In this document: piece by piece, positions 1-10,900 of the stretch
Layout of the letters: every line of letters begins with the position of its first letter
How positions within the stretch are numbered: the first letter of the stretch is position 1
Assembly: GCF_042453785.1 (NCBI RefSeq)
Contig: NC_091665.1
Coordinates: 7,263,501-7,327,500 of the forward strand
Direction: 5' to 3'
Source of the DNA: Malus domestica
Lineage: Eukaryota > Streptophyta > Magnoliopsida > Rosales > Rosaceae
DNA length: 64,000 nucleotides
Position numbers and translations under genes: made by a program
The notes under the pieces: model-generated
The model's input: the letters and a program-made list of their open reading frames with translations, nothing else
What the model was told of the DNA's origin: nothing
Databases searched by the model: none

Positions 1-1098
1 ATTTGCTGTAGAAGGTATCTTCCCATCAAGAAAATTGCTTCCCAGTCTCAACCTGACCAAGCTCGGAGATAGAACTGGCGGTATCTGTCCCTCCAATCGA
101 TTATTCGACAAATCCAGAGTATGCAGATTCCACGATGACAAGAGGTCCGATGGAATCGACCCACTCAATTTATTATAACTGAGGTCCAAGTTTTTCAGAT
201 GCTCTGCAATGCCATCAGGAATTGAACCATTGAAATTGTTAGAATTTGCTGCAAATCTCCAGAGGCTGGTGATATTTGAAATGCTTTGTGGGATTCCGCC
301 GGATAACTTATTGGCCGAAAGAATCAAAACCTCCAACTTGGCGAGCTCTCTGATTCCATCAGGAACACTCCCGGAAAGCTGATTTCCGCTAAGATCAAGC
401 AGAGTCAAATTATGGTATCCCACAAGTTCAGCAGGAAAAGGACCATCAAACGTATTCATAGAAAGCTCAAGCTCCTCCAAAACCTTGAATTTTCCGAGAC
501 GGGTCGGAACGGACCCAGTAAATTGGTTGAAGCTAAGGTTCAAGCTTCTGAGCCCGACCAACCCGTCCAACTCGGAGTCGATGCTTCCATGCAAGTTATT
601 CCGAGCAAAGTCCAAAGCCTCCAACCCAGAAAACCCGACAAAATCGGGAAGACGACCCTCCAAATTGTTCATACTAAAATTGAGCAGCTTTAACCCGCCT
701 AGCTTTCCACAATCCGAGATAAACCCAGGTGGGATTGTGGTCAGATGGTTGCCGGACACATCGAGAATCTGCAGAGACTGAATCCGACAAACGAGTGGCA
801 GAAAGTCCGAGGAAGATAGAAAATGCCCGGACAGAGAAATCTGGATGACGGATGAATTGGTCGGGGGATTGCACCGAACTCCCGTCCACAAACATGGGTT
901 TGGTTCTTTGTTGACGTCCCATGGAACAACTCTAGTAGGAGTGTTGAGGTTGTTGGAGAGATTGATCATGGCGGTTTTCTGGTTTGAGGAGAGTTGGGAG
1001 AAGACCGTAGGAAGAGGAAGGTAGCAGAACAAGGACAAGAAGAAATGGAAGTTGAAATACAGGACAAGGGAGGTGGTTTGGCGGCCATACCTGCTCAT
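1..1098 (-). CDS. Leucine-rich repeat receptor-like protein, N-terminal part (cut by window edge)
   Basis: An uninterrupted frame of 366 codons runs from an ATG at 1098 down to base 1 with no stop, so the gene continues outside the window. Residues about 10-34 form a hydrophobic signal peptide ending near VFSQ. An N-terminal LRR cap follows, with the motif PCLWTGVRC near residue 70. About eleven plant-type LRRs follow, with repeated LDLS.N.LSG.IP spacing, for example LDLSGNQLSGSVP and LDLSYNKLSGSIP. This is the layout of a plasma-membrane LRR receptor kinase or receptor-like protein that reads an extracellular ligand. The transmembrane segment and any kinase domain lie off the left edge, so kinase versus kinase-less cannot be decided. 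The ATG is chosen because it opens the signal peptide directly. A GA microsatellite lies about 115 bases upstream. Confidence 0.88.
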   Translation of the reverse strand, partial: MSRYGRQTTSLVLYFNFHFFLSLFCYLPLPTVFSQLSSNQKTAMINLSNNLNTPTRVVPWDVNKEPNPCLWTGVRCNPPTNSSVIQISLSGHFLSSSDFLPLVCRIQSLQILDVSGNHLTTIPPGFISDCGKLGGLKLLNFSMNNLEGRLPDFVGFSGLEALDFARNNLHGSIDSELDGLVGLRSLNLSFNQFTGSVPTRLGKFKVLEELELSMNTFDGPFPAELVGYHNLTLLDLSGNQLSGSVPDGIRELAKLEVLILSANKLSGGIPQSISNITSLWRFAANSNNFNGSIPDGIAEHLKNLDLSYNKLSGSIPSDLLSSWNLHTLDLSNNRLEGQIPPVLSPSLVRLRLGSNFLDGKIPSTAN

Positions 1099-1205
1099 TT
1101 TTGGGCTACAAAGGTTATTGTCTTTTTTGCACTTGTGTTTGGTTTTTTATTATTTATAGATACAAGGGGAGATTTGTATATATAGTTTATGTGGTTTTCA
1201 GGTGG

Positions 1206-1210
<5 letters not shown>

Positions 1211-1237
<27 letters not shown>
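1211..1237. repeat. (AG)n microsatellite upstream of the LRR gene
   Basis: About 27 bases of perfect AG dinucleotide repeat, read as CT on the coding strand of the LRR gene. It sits about 115 bases upstream of the ATG, so it is probably in the 5' UTR or core promoter. CT/GA tracts are common there in plants. Confidence 0.85.
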
Positions 1238-1239
<2 letters not shown>

Positions 1240-1240
<1 letters not shown>

Positions 1241-3100
1241 GCAGAGAGATGTCTGGTTGTGTTTGTGTTTGGGTTATGGGGTTTTAGAGGAACGGAAATG
1301 TTGTGGGGACGGGAAGAAGAGAAAATGTTTGGCGTGTTGGTTGGGAAGTGGAGTTGACTGGACTATTGACTAAGGGGTCTCTTCTCGCCAAGACAATTTT
1401 AGACCTCAGAGTAAATAAACGAGTGGCCTTTTCTCTAGCATCGGTAGCCTTAGTAAATTTCGGATTGATAATGAAGGTGGTTGCTGTCAAATAGACGAGT
1501 GGTCTCTTACCGAGTGATTTTTGAGTAGGGTTTTCTTGTTATGGGTACCAATACCATTGTTGTTAGTAAACCAGGGAATAATTATAGTATGTGAAAGTTT
1601 CTACCATGTGAGATTCAAGACATATACAAGGAGAAACTCTCGTTAGACTTGAATCTCACATGACCCATTTTGGTCGACATGAATGCAAGACTCCTAAGTT
1701 TCCTAAGTTTACATTGGCGTGATAAGAAAGTCCAACTTAAGAATTTCTTAGATGGTAAAACCCTGTAAAAGTTTATACCATGTGGACTGTGGACTAGAAA
1801 AACAAAGGTTGTTCAAAAACGCGTAAATGAAGACAAACAACAGAACAAGTTAGAAATACAGATGAGAATATGGGAAGGTGCTCAAAAAGATTCCACTAAA
1901 AAATCGTTTGTTTGCGGAGAATGTGATGAGGTTTCGATTCGATTGGTTAAGAGGGTCGTCGCCACTATAATATCAGCGCTCATGCCGTGAATCATCCGCC
2001 GGCCCTCTTTTTGGGATTGAACCGGGGCTGCCACTCACTTTTATGCTTTGAACCGGGACTGCGTTGACCGAGACCAATCATTGTGTTTGATTTTTATGCT
2101 CTTTTTTTTTTCTTTGCTTGGATTAAACTGTACACCACTGACATTTCATTCGAAACCTTTGATTCCAAAGACTTCTTATAAGAACAAGAAATATTTGTGG
2201 CTAAGAGTTTGCCCTTGAAGTTTAAGTTCAATTCTCCATATTTTTTTTGTTCACTTTAACGAAAAACCATATTTTTACACTAAAAATTCAATCATGTTAC
2301 TATTCACTTTACCTTTTATTTTGTTCTTAGCGTTAAAACTCAAAATTTTCAAATATTTTTCATTATTATTATTTTTTGTTCTTAAATAAGGTATCTATTA
2401 AGTTTGGCATCTGATTAGGACAAAATGTGAAACACTAGTCCTTCGTACCAACACTGTTAGGCTTTGTGTCACCCAACATGAGACCACAATTATGTAATGG
2501 AGTACCAAGCGGGTTTAAATAATAATAATAATAATAATACATATTTTACGAAAGGAAAAAAAAATTTACATTTTAAGACGAAATGGAGGCGAAGGAGGAC
2601 AAAAGGAACCTGTGAGAATTTACAAATTTGGTGTTCGAGCTTCGTTTTAGGCGCATAATACCTTCTTGAAAAATAGTGCGGCTTCCCAGTTCAAACATAT
2701 AGTTTTGCTATAATATATGATGGATTTTAGCCATCCAAGGTTATTTAAACTTCCAAAAACACGTTTTAAAATTTTGGAATTCAAATCGAACTCTTCAAAT
2801 TCCATGTGATTATTTCATTTCAAATTCCTTAAGTCCTGTGAAATTCCCCATGGTTGGTTTTAAGTCTATTTAAGGCTTTTGGCTCCCAATGTAATGCATC
2901 ATTCAAGATTATTCAAATGAACCTTTTGGTTTTCTTCCAAAATCTGGTGGATCTAGAACATTGTTCTTCAATGACTTACATTGGTATCCCTTCTACGCTC
3001 GTGCTGCATCAATACATTAATACAAACTAAAAAGAAAAAAAATCCCAAGCAACTTTAGATAATGAAGCAGAGAAGAAGTCTAGCAGAGCAATAATCTTGA
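1240..3100. other. Intergenic, no gene seen
   Basis: AT-rich sequence with short or out-of-context open frames only. It contains a short (AAT)n run near 2519-2540. The stretch around 2230-2350 resembles short Rosaceae MITE sequence (TTAACGAAAAACC...TTACACTAAAAA), but no clean ends were found. Confidence 0.5.
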
Positions 3101-3106
3101 ATTTTT

Positions 3107-3594
3107 GCCATCTCTAATGGAGAGGGCTAAAGGTCCAAAAGCCAAAAAATAGCATGATTTGCTTAAAAACTCATCTCCAACCAATTGATGGGCTATAATT
3201 CTCTAGAGTCCACCAGACTATTATTTGGCCAAAGGAGTATCAAGCTAGCCAAATGTATTCCCCCCTCTTAGCCCTTTTCTGGGCCCATCTCCTCATTTGC
3301 AATAATTAATTCAAATTCAACGACTAGATTTGAAAATATACAACCATAGTTTAATTAAGTTAACCAATAAAATTTAAAATTAATAAACCATTGAGGGCTA
3401 TGTTTAACCCTTTCGATTGGAGATGGTTTATAAGTATGACCTGAATCGTTCATTTATATCCATTTTTCATGATACTATGCATGGATCAGAGATACCATGG
3501 CGAATTCTTTAGAAAAACACAATTTTTTCACAATTATTTGCAGGGCTATAATTTTGGACGGAGCTATGTTTAGTCATTTCGGTTGGAGATGGTC
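3107..3594. mobile_element. Tourist/Harbinger-like MITE remnants
   Basis: The stretch starts GCCATCTCTAATGGAGAGGG. Two right-hand ends are seen, at about 3428 and 3594, each ending in TTGGAGATGGT, the reverse complement of the start. These termini resemble those of the complete Harbinger element at 4271-6896 (GGCCATCTCTAACCGA). No protein is encoded. The two right ends suggest a duplicated or nested copy. Exact borders and target duplication are unclear. Confidence 0.4.
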
Positions 3595-4589
3595 TTATGC
3601 CATAGAAAGGCTTCGAGATTCAAAAGTATTGAGAGAAGTAATAGTAGGTAGAGATAAAACTTGATTGTTTGTAGTTTTTTGGGTAAATTACATAATAGCC
3701 CCTTAGGTTTGAGATCTATTACAACCTCATACAACATCTTTAAAAAATTTCACTTTCATACCTCAAGTATTATTTTATTTCAAAATAATACATCCGTTAC
3801 ATTTTTCATCCATTGATCCATTAAGTGCTGACGTGGCTGTCACATTTGTACCACGTGGCTGACAAATGTCACGTGGCAAAAAAAAAATTTAATTATTTTT
3901 TTAAAAACCTGAATCTTCTAAATTAAAAACCTGAACCTGAATCTTCTTCTTCGTCTTCATTGGGTTCTAGGTTTTCTGCTGCTACTTCTTCTTCTTCTTT
4001 TAAGGTTCAGTATGGGGATGGGGGGTGGGCTGATGGGATTTGGATTTTCTAACCCTTTTTTTTTTTTTAAGATTAAGGTTTTAAAAAAAATTATAATTTT
4101 TTTTTTTACCACATGGCTCACATTTGGTAGCCACGTGGCATAAATGTGGCAGTCACGTCAACACTTAACGGATCAATGGATGAAAAATGTAACAGAGGTA
4201 TTATTTTGAAATAAAATAGTACTTGAGGTATGAAAATGAAATGTTTTAAAGATGTTATATGAGATTGTAAGGCCATCTCTAACCGAAGGGTCCAGAGGGC
4301 CAGAGGGCCGAAAATAGCCCTAAAACCGTCTCCAACCGAGGGCTAGGCCAGAGGGCTCTGGAATCTGGGAGGGCCCCACGGGATCAGAGAGGGCTGGAGG
4401 GTTGGAGGGCTGGCTGGTTTCGGCCAGCCAGCCAGCCCCGGGCTGGCTATTTTTTTTTTAATGTTTTCCTATTGCTGTCGGTTATAACCGACAGCATTAA
4501 AGAGATTCTTTTTTTTTTTTAATAGTTTGAATGTTTTTTAATATAACGGCTAGTAGCTGTTGTATTATTAGGCCCCTTTTTTTATTTTA

Positions 4590-5050
4590 TGAATTTAAAC
4601 TTCTTTTTTTCCTTTTTTTTTCCTTTTCATATGAATCAAATTTTGTTTCATATTTTTTTTCAATTCTATTTTACAAAATTTGTTTCAATTTTTTTTTAAA
4701 TTCTATTTTTTTTCCTATAACTTCTATTTTACAAAATTTGATTCATATTTTTTTTCATATAACTTCTATTTTACAAAATTTGTTTCATATTTTTTTAAAT
4801 TCCATTTTTTTTCCTATAACTTCTATTTCACAAAATTTGTTTCATATTTTTTTTCAATTCTATTTTTTTCCTATAACTTCCTAGGCCATTTATACAACAT
4901 TAAATTAAATTAAGTAACATGAAACAACATTAAACAATATGAAACAACATTAAATAACATTAACCAACATACAAATTATACAACATAAAAAAACATTTAA
5001 CAACATGAAACTTAAACAACATTTTTAAAAACATTTAACAACATAAAACT
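4590..5050. repeat. T-rich and AACAT-type low-complexity repeats inside the Harbinger element
   Basis: 4590-4890 is an imperfect tandem of a T-rich unit, roughly TTCTATTTTACAAAATTTG plus T runs. 4905-5050 is a run of short CAACATTAAA / ACAACATGAAA units. These lie between the left terminus and the 3' end of the transposase. The open frames across the T-rich part are phenylalanine-rich artefacts. Confidence 0.7.
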
Positions 5051-5057
5051 TAAAAGC

Positions 5058-6494
5058 CTACTCCATGCTTCTTTTGGCCCAAAGATGTGCAACAAGATCC
5101 TGTTGTAGGTACCTATTTGTGGCACGAGAACGTATCATTCTATAGCGCCTCATATACTCATTTATAGAGATACTACCAGTTATTGGATTGAAAGGCAAAT
5201 TAGGCCCATCATATATTTTTGCTAGAGCCCTTCTTGACCTATTTGGATCTTCTTGGTCATCATCGGACTCTCCATCAATATACCCATCTCGCTCATCCTC
5301 CACTATCATATTGTGTAATATGATGCAAGACATCATGATGGAGTTCAAATTTTCTCGACTCCACCCTCTTGCCGGTTCGCTGATAATCTTCCACCGTGCT
5401 TGTAGAATACCGAAAGCTCTCTCAACATCTTTCCGGTATGCCTCTTGGTGTAAGGTAAACAACTTTTCTACATCATTCCTAGGGTTTGGAATTGCTTGGA
5501 CAAGTGTCGCCCACTTTGGGTAGATGCCATCTGCCAAGTAATACCCCATATTGTATTCACGGCCGTTGATGTAGTAGTCAAGTTGAGGTGCTTTACCTTC
5601 CGTCAAGTTATTGAAGAGGGGTGAACGCCCAAGAACTGTAATGTCATTTTGGGATCCAGGGACTCCAAAGAAAGCATGCCAGATCCATGTGTCATATGAG
5701 GCAATTGCCTCTAACACAACAGTTGGCTTTCTCGACCTTCTGCTAAAGCCTCCTTGCCATCCAGTGGGACAGTTCTTCCAATCCCAATGCATGCAGTCTA
5801 ATGACCCTATCATGCCCGGAAACCCACGGTCTTCAGCTTTGTGAAGGAGCCGATTCAGATCTTCTTCATTTGGCTCTCGGAGGTACTCGTCTTTGTAAAC
5901 CTGAACAATTGTGTTACAAAATTCTTCAAGAGTATTAAGGCATGTAGACTCAGACATACCATGGGTTTCATCCATCGAATCAGCTGAGGAGCCATATGCC
6001 ATCATTCGGAGTGCAACAGTAACCTTCTGATGAGGTGAGAAACCAGGGCGGCCTGCTCTGTCCTGCTTCTGTTGAAAGTATGGATTGACCTGCTGGACAT
6101 CACGAAGTAAACGCACGAAGACATGACGCCTCATCCGGAAGCGACGTCTGAAATCCTCTTCTGTGTACACTGAGTTGGGGTTGAAGTAGTGGTTCATCAG
6201 ATTGGCATGCGCCATCGCTCTGTTTCGTGGTTTGTAAGAGCGACCAGCAACAGAGCCACCCCATTAAGGTTGTTCCTCAGTTGGCTGACACACCATGGCC
6301 GTAGCCATGGCTGCTGCCATGTTTTGTTTGTTGCGCCTTACTTGAACTTCTTCATCAGACTCCTCATCTTCTCGTCTCATTTGCGCCCATTTTGCTTCCA
6401 ATTTGGAATTGGATGAGGACCCCCAATTGGAATTGGATGAAGATCCAAAGTTGGAATTCATTACAAACTTGAATTGAAAGAGATTGAATTGCAA
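5058..6494 (-). pseudogene. Harbinger transposase (HARBI1/ALP1-like DDE), interrupted by one nonsense codon
   Basis: The main open part is 385 codons (6215 to 5058). It has a DDE_Tnp_4 catalytic domain: D140 in GSLDCMHWDW, D229 in YYLADGIYPKW and E265 in KDVERAFGILQARW. A helix-turn-helix-like N-terminal part (FRRRFRMRRHVFVRLLRDV) and a C-terminal IILHNMIVEDE block match plant HARBI1-like proteins. In the same frame, 48 bases upstream, a TAA (6264-6266) separates this from a further 76-codon open part (6494-6267, with two Asn/Ser-rich repeats and MAAAMATAM). One point mutation therefore appears to split an ORF of about 478 codons. Catalytic residues are intact, so a protein starting at the internal Met at 6215 is conceivable. 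The family cuts and reinserts its own element in the nucleus. Confidence 0.87.
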
Positions 6495-6937
6495 GAGATT
6501 GAATTGAAATAGATTGAATTTAAAGTTTGTGTGAATTATGGCCCAATATCCACCCTATTTATAGCAAAAAAAAAAATCAAATCCAACGGCTAGCTGACGT
6601 CAGCATGATGTCAGCTACCAACGGCTAGCTGACATCATGTTAACGTCACCTAGCCGTTAGATTTGAATTTAAATTGTAGTTTTTAAATAATAAATTATGT
6701 TTGGCCCTTTGGCCCTCGGTTGGAGACGGTTTTTTGTGACAGGGCTAAAACGAGCCCTTTGGCCCTCTGGCCCTCGGTTGGAGACGGAGGCAAATATGGC
6801 CCTGTACTGTTCATTAAAATATTAATATCTTGAGGAATCTTGGAGGGCCAGAGGGCTCAAACGAGCCCTCTGGCCAGCCCTCGGTTAGAGATGGCCTAAT
6901 AGACCTCAAACCTGAGGGGCTACTATGTAATTTATCC

Positions 6938-7495
6938 TATTTTTTGTGTGTATTCTTCCTTCTCCAAAACCCTTTTATTTATACCAATCGACTCAATCTT
7001 AAAATCTTCCTAGGATCTTACTTCCTCTGCTTGCAATCCAAGAAACCTAAGGTTTTATATCCAATTCCAATTTTTAGCTACAAGAATCCCTTTCTTCGCA
7101 CATAAACTGCACCGACTCTCGCGGCAATTGAGCCTAAAGCAAGGCAAGGCTCACCGGCACATCATTTAGTTAAATCTCAACCGTTCATTCGTGGTAAAAT
7201 GTGCAGAAGAGAATTTCAAATCAAGCTAATTAAGTTTTGGGCTTCACCAATTAAATAATGGCTAAACACTTAATGTCCAAACCCATTACTTAACTTTAAA
7301 GGCCCCAATAAAAAATAGGCCCAACAAAAATATTGTAGTTGATGGAACAATCTTAACACAATCCACCACCTAAAAATTTTGTACCGTCCTAAAAAGGACT
7401 TGACAAAAAATAAAAAATAAAAAAAAAGTGCTAAACAATTGGGTTACTTGTCATTGACACTATGCTGCGCCGATGTGCTACTGCATGGCGGATTT
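6938..7495. other. Intergenic, no gene seen
   Basis: AT-rich sequence between the MULE-type element and the next MITE. Only short open frames without recognisable domains are present. Confidence 0.5.
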
Positions 7496-7704
7496 GGATC
7501 TCGTCCGGATCCAAATTGTGAGGATCTTAGGAATTCTTACATTTTAACAATTCATCGTATATCATGCGGTAAAAAATCATTTGATTTTTTTATTTAAAAT
7601 TAAATATAAATAGTACCTAACGAAAGTTAGCCGCACGATGTACGATGAACGGTTAGAATGTGAGCATCCTTAGGATCCTCACAAAGGGGATCCGAAGAGG
7701 ATCC
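7496..7704. mobile_element. MITE with about 70-base terminal inverted repeats
   Basis: The left arm (GGATCTCGTCCGGATCC, then TTGTGAGGATCTTAGGA and a TTCATCGTATATC block) is matched in inverse by the right arm (TGTACGATGAACGG, then TCCTTAGGATCCTCACAA and GGATCCGAAGAGGATCC). The middle is AT-rich and non-coding. No clean target duplication was found, so the superfamily is open. Confidence 0.65.
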
Positions 7705-8800
7705 TCATCCATGCATGGCATCTCTAAATCACTATTACTTACATGAAGTGGCTCTTTCTCAAGTTTGATAGACTTCTTGAGTCCTGACGATGGTTTTAGG
7801 AAGGCAAATATCTCAACATATGTAATTACTAATATGGATCATTCTATTGACGGGCACTATTTATATGGATAAAACTATGCCGTCGTCGGCCAGGAATACT
7901 CTTTTTAACCTATCAGGATTTGGTTATAATAAAGGTTTTAATTTTTTTTTTAACAAATGATATTATCTACTCTACAGCTTTAACTTCTTAAACCTTTGTT
8001 ATTTATCCGCTAAAAATAAACAATTGGTGCACTTGGTTCCTAGGCAGGACATAAGTGGCAAAGCAAATCCCTTTCACAGCTTCAGAGTCAACAGCTTTGT
8101 TGTTTTGGTTTGAAAGGGGAGGTGTTTCCTCCTTCCAATCCGCCGATAGATGAGATGTCCCTTTTGCTCCTTTCCAATTCAACGAGTCTGGCAAGAAACT
8201 ATATTTTCCAACACAATTTGGAACGTATATTGCTAATTAATAATTCTGCAATAAAAAAGGTTTTATCTTTGTTGTACCGCCCCTGGCCCCAGATTGGATT
8301 ACCCATTTTTGTTTCTTAGCACATGTCGTGTTTAAATTCGATTAATATTTCGATTCACGATCCTCTTCTTTACTTGTAAATGAAAAATTTTAACTTCGAT
8401 TTTCGTAAATCACAAATTTGAATTAAATTATTATGACTGCTTAATTATGTGACTTAATATCACAAATCTTCCACCATTTATCGTAAATAACCGGACAAAA
8501 GTCTTTCTCACGTTTAAGCCACGTGGTTTGGGTTCACTAGAGAGAAAAATATATAAATCTTCCTTGAAAATGCAACTACGTGGGGGGGCCCTGACACCCT
8601 TAACTTATATTTCATCAAATAAAAAAGAAATGGTGACCCGCAGGAAGCAGTTGAACTAAAACTTTCGAGAACGACCAGCTGCAACATTGTCAACCTCTAC
8701 CAAACCTCCTCCAGGCCAACGAACTACTCCTGTGCGAGTATCTCATCATTTTAATTAATGTTGTGCGGCCAACTATTTGATTCCCAGTAGATCAACCACT
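7705..8800. other. Intergenic and probable promoter of the small gene at 8803
   Basis: AT-rich non-coding sequence. A short piece at about 7935-7970 (poly-T, then AACAAATGATATTATCTAC) matches the 3' end of the tRNA-derived SINE at 51247 and is probably a SINE remnant. No other structure was recognised. Confidence 0.45.
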
Positions 8801-8802
8801 TC

Positions 8803-9273
8803 ATGGACACAGACGATTTCAGCTTCCCCACACACAATTTCCCTCTAACTCCTATCGACTCACCCCCGTTGTGGTGCTTATCTCCTGCAGCAGAAGAAGA
8901 TCGTAATCATGGAGAAGACATCATGGATGCTGTAAATTGTAGTTATCAAAGAAGAAAGAGCGTTTCACATATCGAGCGTGGCGGCCGGAAAATGAGAGAG
9001 AAGGAAGAAGAGGAGACTAAGACTATGGACATGCTCTGGGAAGATTTCAACGAAGAACTACCGATGTCAAGAACTGCAGCAAGATCAGACTACTCTGGTA
9101 GGTTTTCACAAGAGATATTAAAACAATTGGGCTGCGTTCAATCTTTCAAGTTTTCGAAAACCAACAGTACTACTACTACTGCCGTCGGCGTCGCGGGGGT
9201 TATGAAGGTCATAAAAAGGTTGTTCTTCCTCCACAACCCTAATCACAAACTCAAGAAACCTGCATGGCCATGA
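8803..9273 (+). CDS. Small plant-specific protein with an MDMLWEDFNEE motif, function unknown
   Basis: A single-exon frame of 156 codons. The N-terminus is acidic and proline-rich (MDTDDFSFPTHNFPLTPIDS). A basic/acidic middle follows (GGRKMREKEEEE), then a conserved-looking block MDMLWEDFNEEL at about residues 75-86. The tail is basic and partly hydrophobic (VMKVIKRLFFLHN). I recall short uncharacterised plant proteins that share an 'M-D-x-L-W-E-D-F-N-E-E' core, but I cannot name a function. No signal peptide or clear membrane segment is present. Intact composition over 156 codons and the motif support a real gene. The stop lies in CCATGATCA just after KKPAWP. An alternative is an unspliced part of a longer gene. 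Confidence 0.6.
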   Translation: MDTDDFSFPTHNFPLTPIDSPPLWCLSPAAEEDRNHGEDIMDAVNCSYQRRKSVSHIERGGRKMREKEEEETKTMDMLWEDFNEELPMSRTAARSDYSGRFSQEILKQLGCVQSFKFSKTNSTTTTAVGVAGVMKVIKRLFFLHNPNHKLKKPAWP

Positions 9274-9279
9274 TCAAAT

Positions 9280-10900
9280 TGTCTACCTCTTCCCTTTCTT
9301 CCCTTTCCTGCGTTCTTGTTTTTTTTCTTCTTCATAATATCTTTTTTAAATGGGGTGATCATATACTAGTGGTCAGTGTAAATAATTTGATCATATATAG
9401 TTTGATTAATAAAAAGAAGGTACAGAGGGCACGTCTCATGACCAAGTCATGTCTATGTATGAATGTATTTCAGTTTCTCTATCCATTTGACTATTTGCTA
9501 AAGCATCTTATGATTTCAGTTTTTTTTTTAAATATAATAGAGAGCTCTTTGTTGCACAATAAAGAAATGTAAGAATAATATTGACTTCTTGAAGCTAATA
9601 AAGAAGCCAAGAAGCCCCATCTTCACAGACACATTCTCCTCTCTATCAGAATCTCAGTGGGTTTTCAGTTCAGAAAAGAGTGTATATTCTAAGGGTGGAC
9701 AAACGGATATAGGAATAGCGGGTCGGTTCCAATTTTTTAAGAGGAAAAACGGGGCGGGGTCGGGAGATACCATTTTAGGGGCGGCCCGAGTCCAGATATA
9801 TAGAAAAAGGGGACCCAGACCGGTCCGTTTGTAATTGTAATGGACGGACGAGATTTGAAGAGTAATATACATCCAATCTTATCCGTTAGTTTTTACCCTA
9901 GGTCTTAATCACACCTGAGTCTCTCTGGTTACAAACTCCAATCTTTCTTACGTCCCCTCCCTTCCACCCCCACTCTTCGTCAGTCATCTTCTCCACCACC
10001 CAAAACATCACCGTCGTAGCAAGTCTGGCGACCACCACGATGGCCCATCTTCTCGATTGTCCTCCTCCCAGTCTCCCTCCCTCCCTCCCAAATCCCACAG
10101 TACTGACATCTCATCTTTCCCATTGCTCTCTATCTCCCTCAATGATATCACCGAAAACCCAGAAGATTGTTCCATCGTCAACCCATCACCGCCACAGCGA
10201 CTACCACCACCCCATCACCGGCATCGAGATCTCTTTAGGCATTATCTCCTCCTTGACCGCACCACCCATTCCTCGTTCTCTTCCCCCTCCCAGCGTCGAA
10301 TCAATTGCGCCAATTGCTTCGAGATCTCTGCTGAACCGATCTGGATAGAGCCTTGTGCCATCATCGATCTGAGTCAGATTGGAGCCTAGTGCCATATTCG
10401 ATCTGAGTCAGATTGGAGCCTCGCGTCATCGTCGTTGATCGGAGTTGAGAGACAGAGACCTTGATTTAGGATTGGGAAAGATAAGCAAAAGAGACGGGGA
10501 CAAAGGAAAGAGCTCGATCAGGAGGATTAGCCCCTTTTCTGGTAAGACGTTCTTATTCAAATTGGAATGAAACAATAGGCTCTAACTTTCCAATCTCATG
10601 CTCACATTCTAACATCTCCCGCTTATCAAAAGGTGATCACTACGCCTTTTCAAAAATTTATCATCACAATCAATGTTCCATTCATTTCAAATATAAAGAC
10701 AAAGAACTTTCGAAGATTCCAAAAAAAAAAAAAAAAAAAAAAACAAAGAACTTTCGAGTCAAGAGAATGTGTCATGGATGGTGTAAAATCTATGTTAAGT
10801 TCTTTTCCATGCCTTATTTTGTAAAGGACTTCAAATATTTTCTTTATATATGCCAAATGATAACCACAAACTGATTGGACAGTTTATAATTCTCATATAC
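9280..10900. other. Intergenic, with GC-rich and pyrimidine-rich segments
   Basis: About 9690-9900 is a GC-rich block (GGGTCGGTTCC, GGGGCGGGGTCGGG) resembling GGGTCGG-type plant repeats. About 9900-10530 is C/T-rich, giving spurious Pro/Ser-rich frames on both strands. A poly-A run of about 23 bases is at 10721-10743. No convincing gene was found. Confidence 0.45.

Larger units (their letters stand above)
4271..6896 (-). mobile_element. PIF/Harbinger DNA transposon, full length, 2626 bp
   Basis: The terminal inverted repeats start GGCCATCTCTAACCGA on both ends and are flanked by the 3-base duplication TAA (4268-4270 and 6897-6899), the classic TWA target of PIF/Harbinger. Sub-terminal blocks of AGGGCCAGAGGGC-type repeats occur at both ends. 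The element carries one recognisable coding region, a DDE transposase on the minus strand. No Myb-like second protein is evident. It lies inside the MULE-type hairpin element and is therefore the younger of the two insertions. Confidence 0.93.
3681..6937. mobile_element. MULE-type long-terminal-inverted-repeat MITE, split by a Harbinger insertion
   Basis: The left arm starts GGGTAAATTACATAATAGCC at 3681. The far right end at 6937, read on the other strand, is GGATAAATTACATAGTAGCC. Removing the 2.6-kb Harbinger insertion leaves about 630 bases, in which the first and last roughly 215 bases are near-perfect inverted copies around a loop at about 3900-4090. Such a hairpin is typical of non-autonomous Mutator-like elements. 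The flanks TAGTTTTTT and TATTTTTTG could be a degenerate 9-base target duplication, but both are T-rich, so this is weak. The arms contain several ACGTGGC core motifs. Confidence 0.75.

Noticed and set aside
4531..4913. Phe-rich open frames of 77-117 codons
   Set aside because: They arise from T-rich tandem repeats inside the Harbinger element; composition is not protein-like.
10040..10395. Overlapping Pro/Ser-rich frames on both strands
   Set aside because: Pyrimidine-rich low-complexity DNA gives open frames in several registers; no motif or splice-supported gene.
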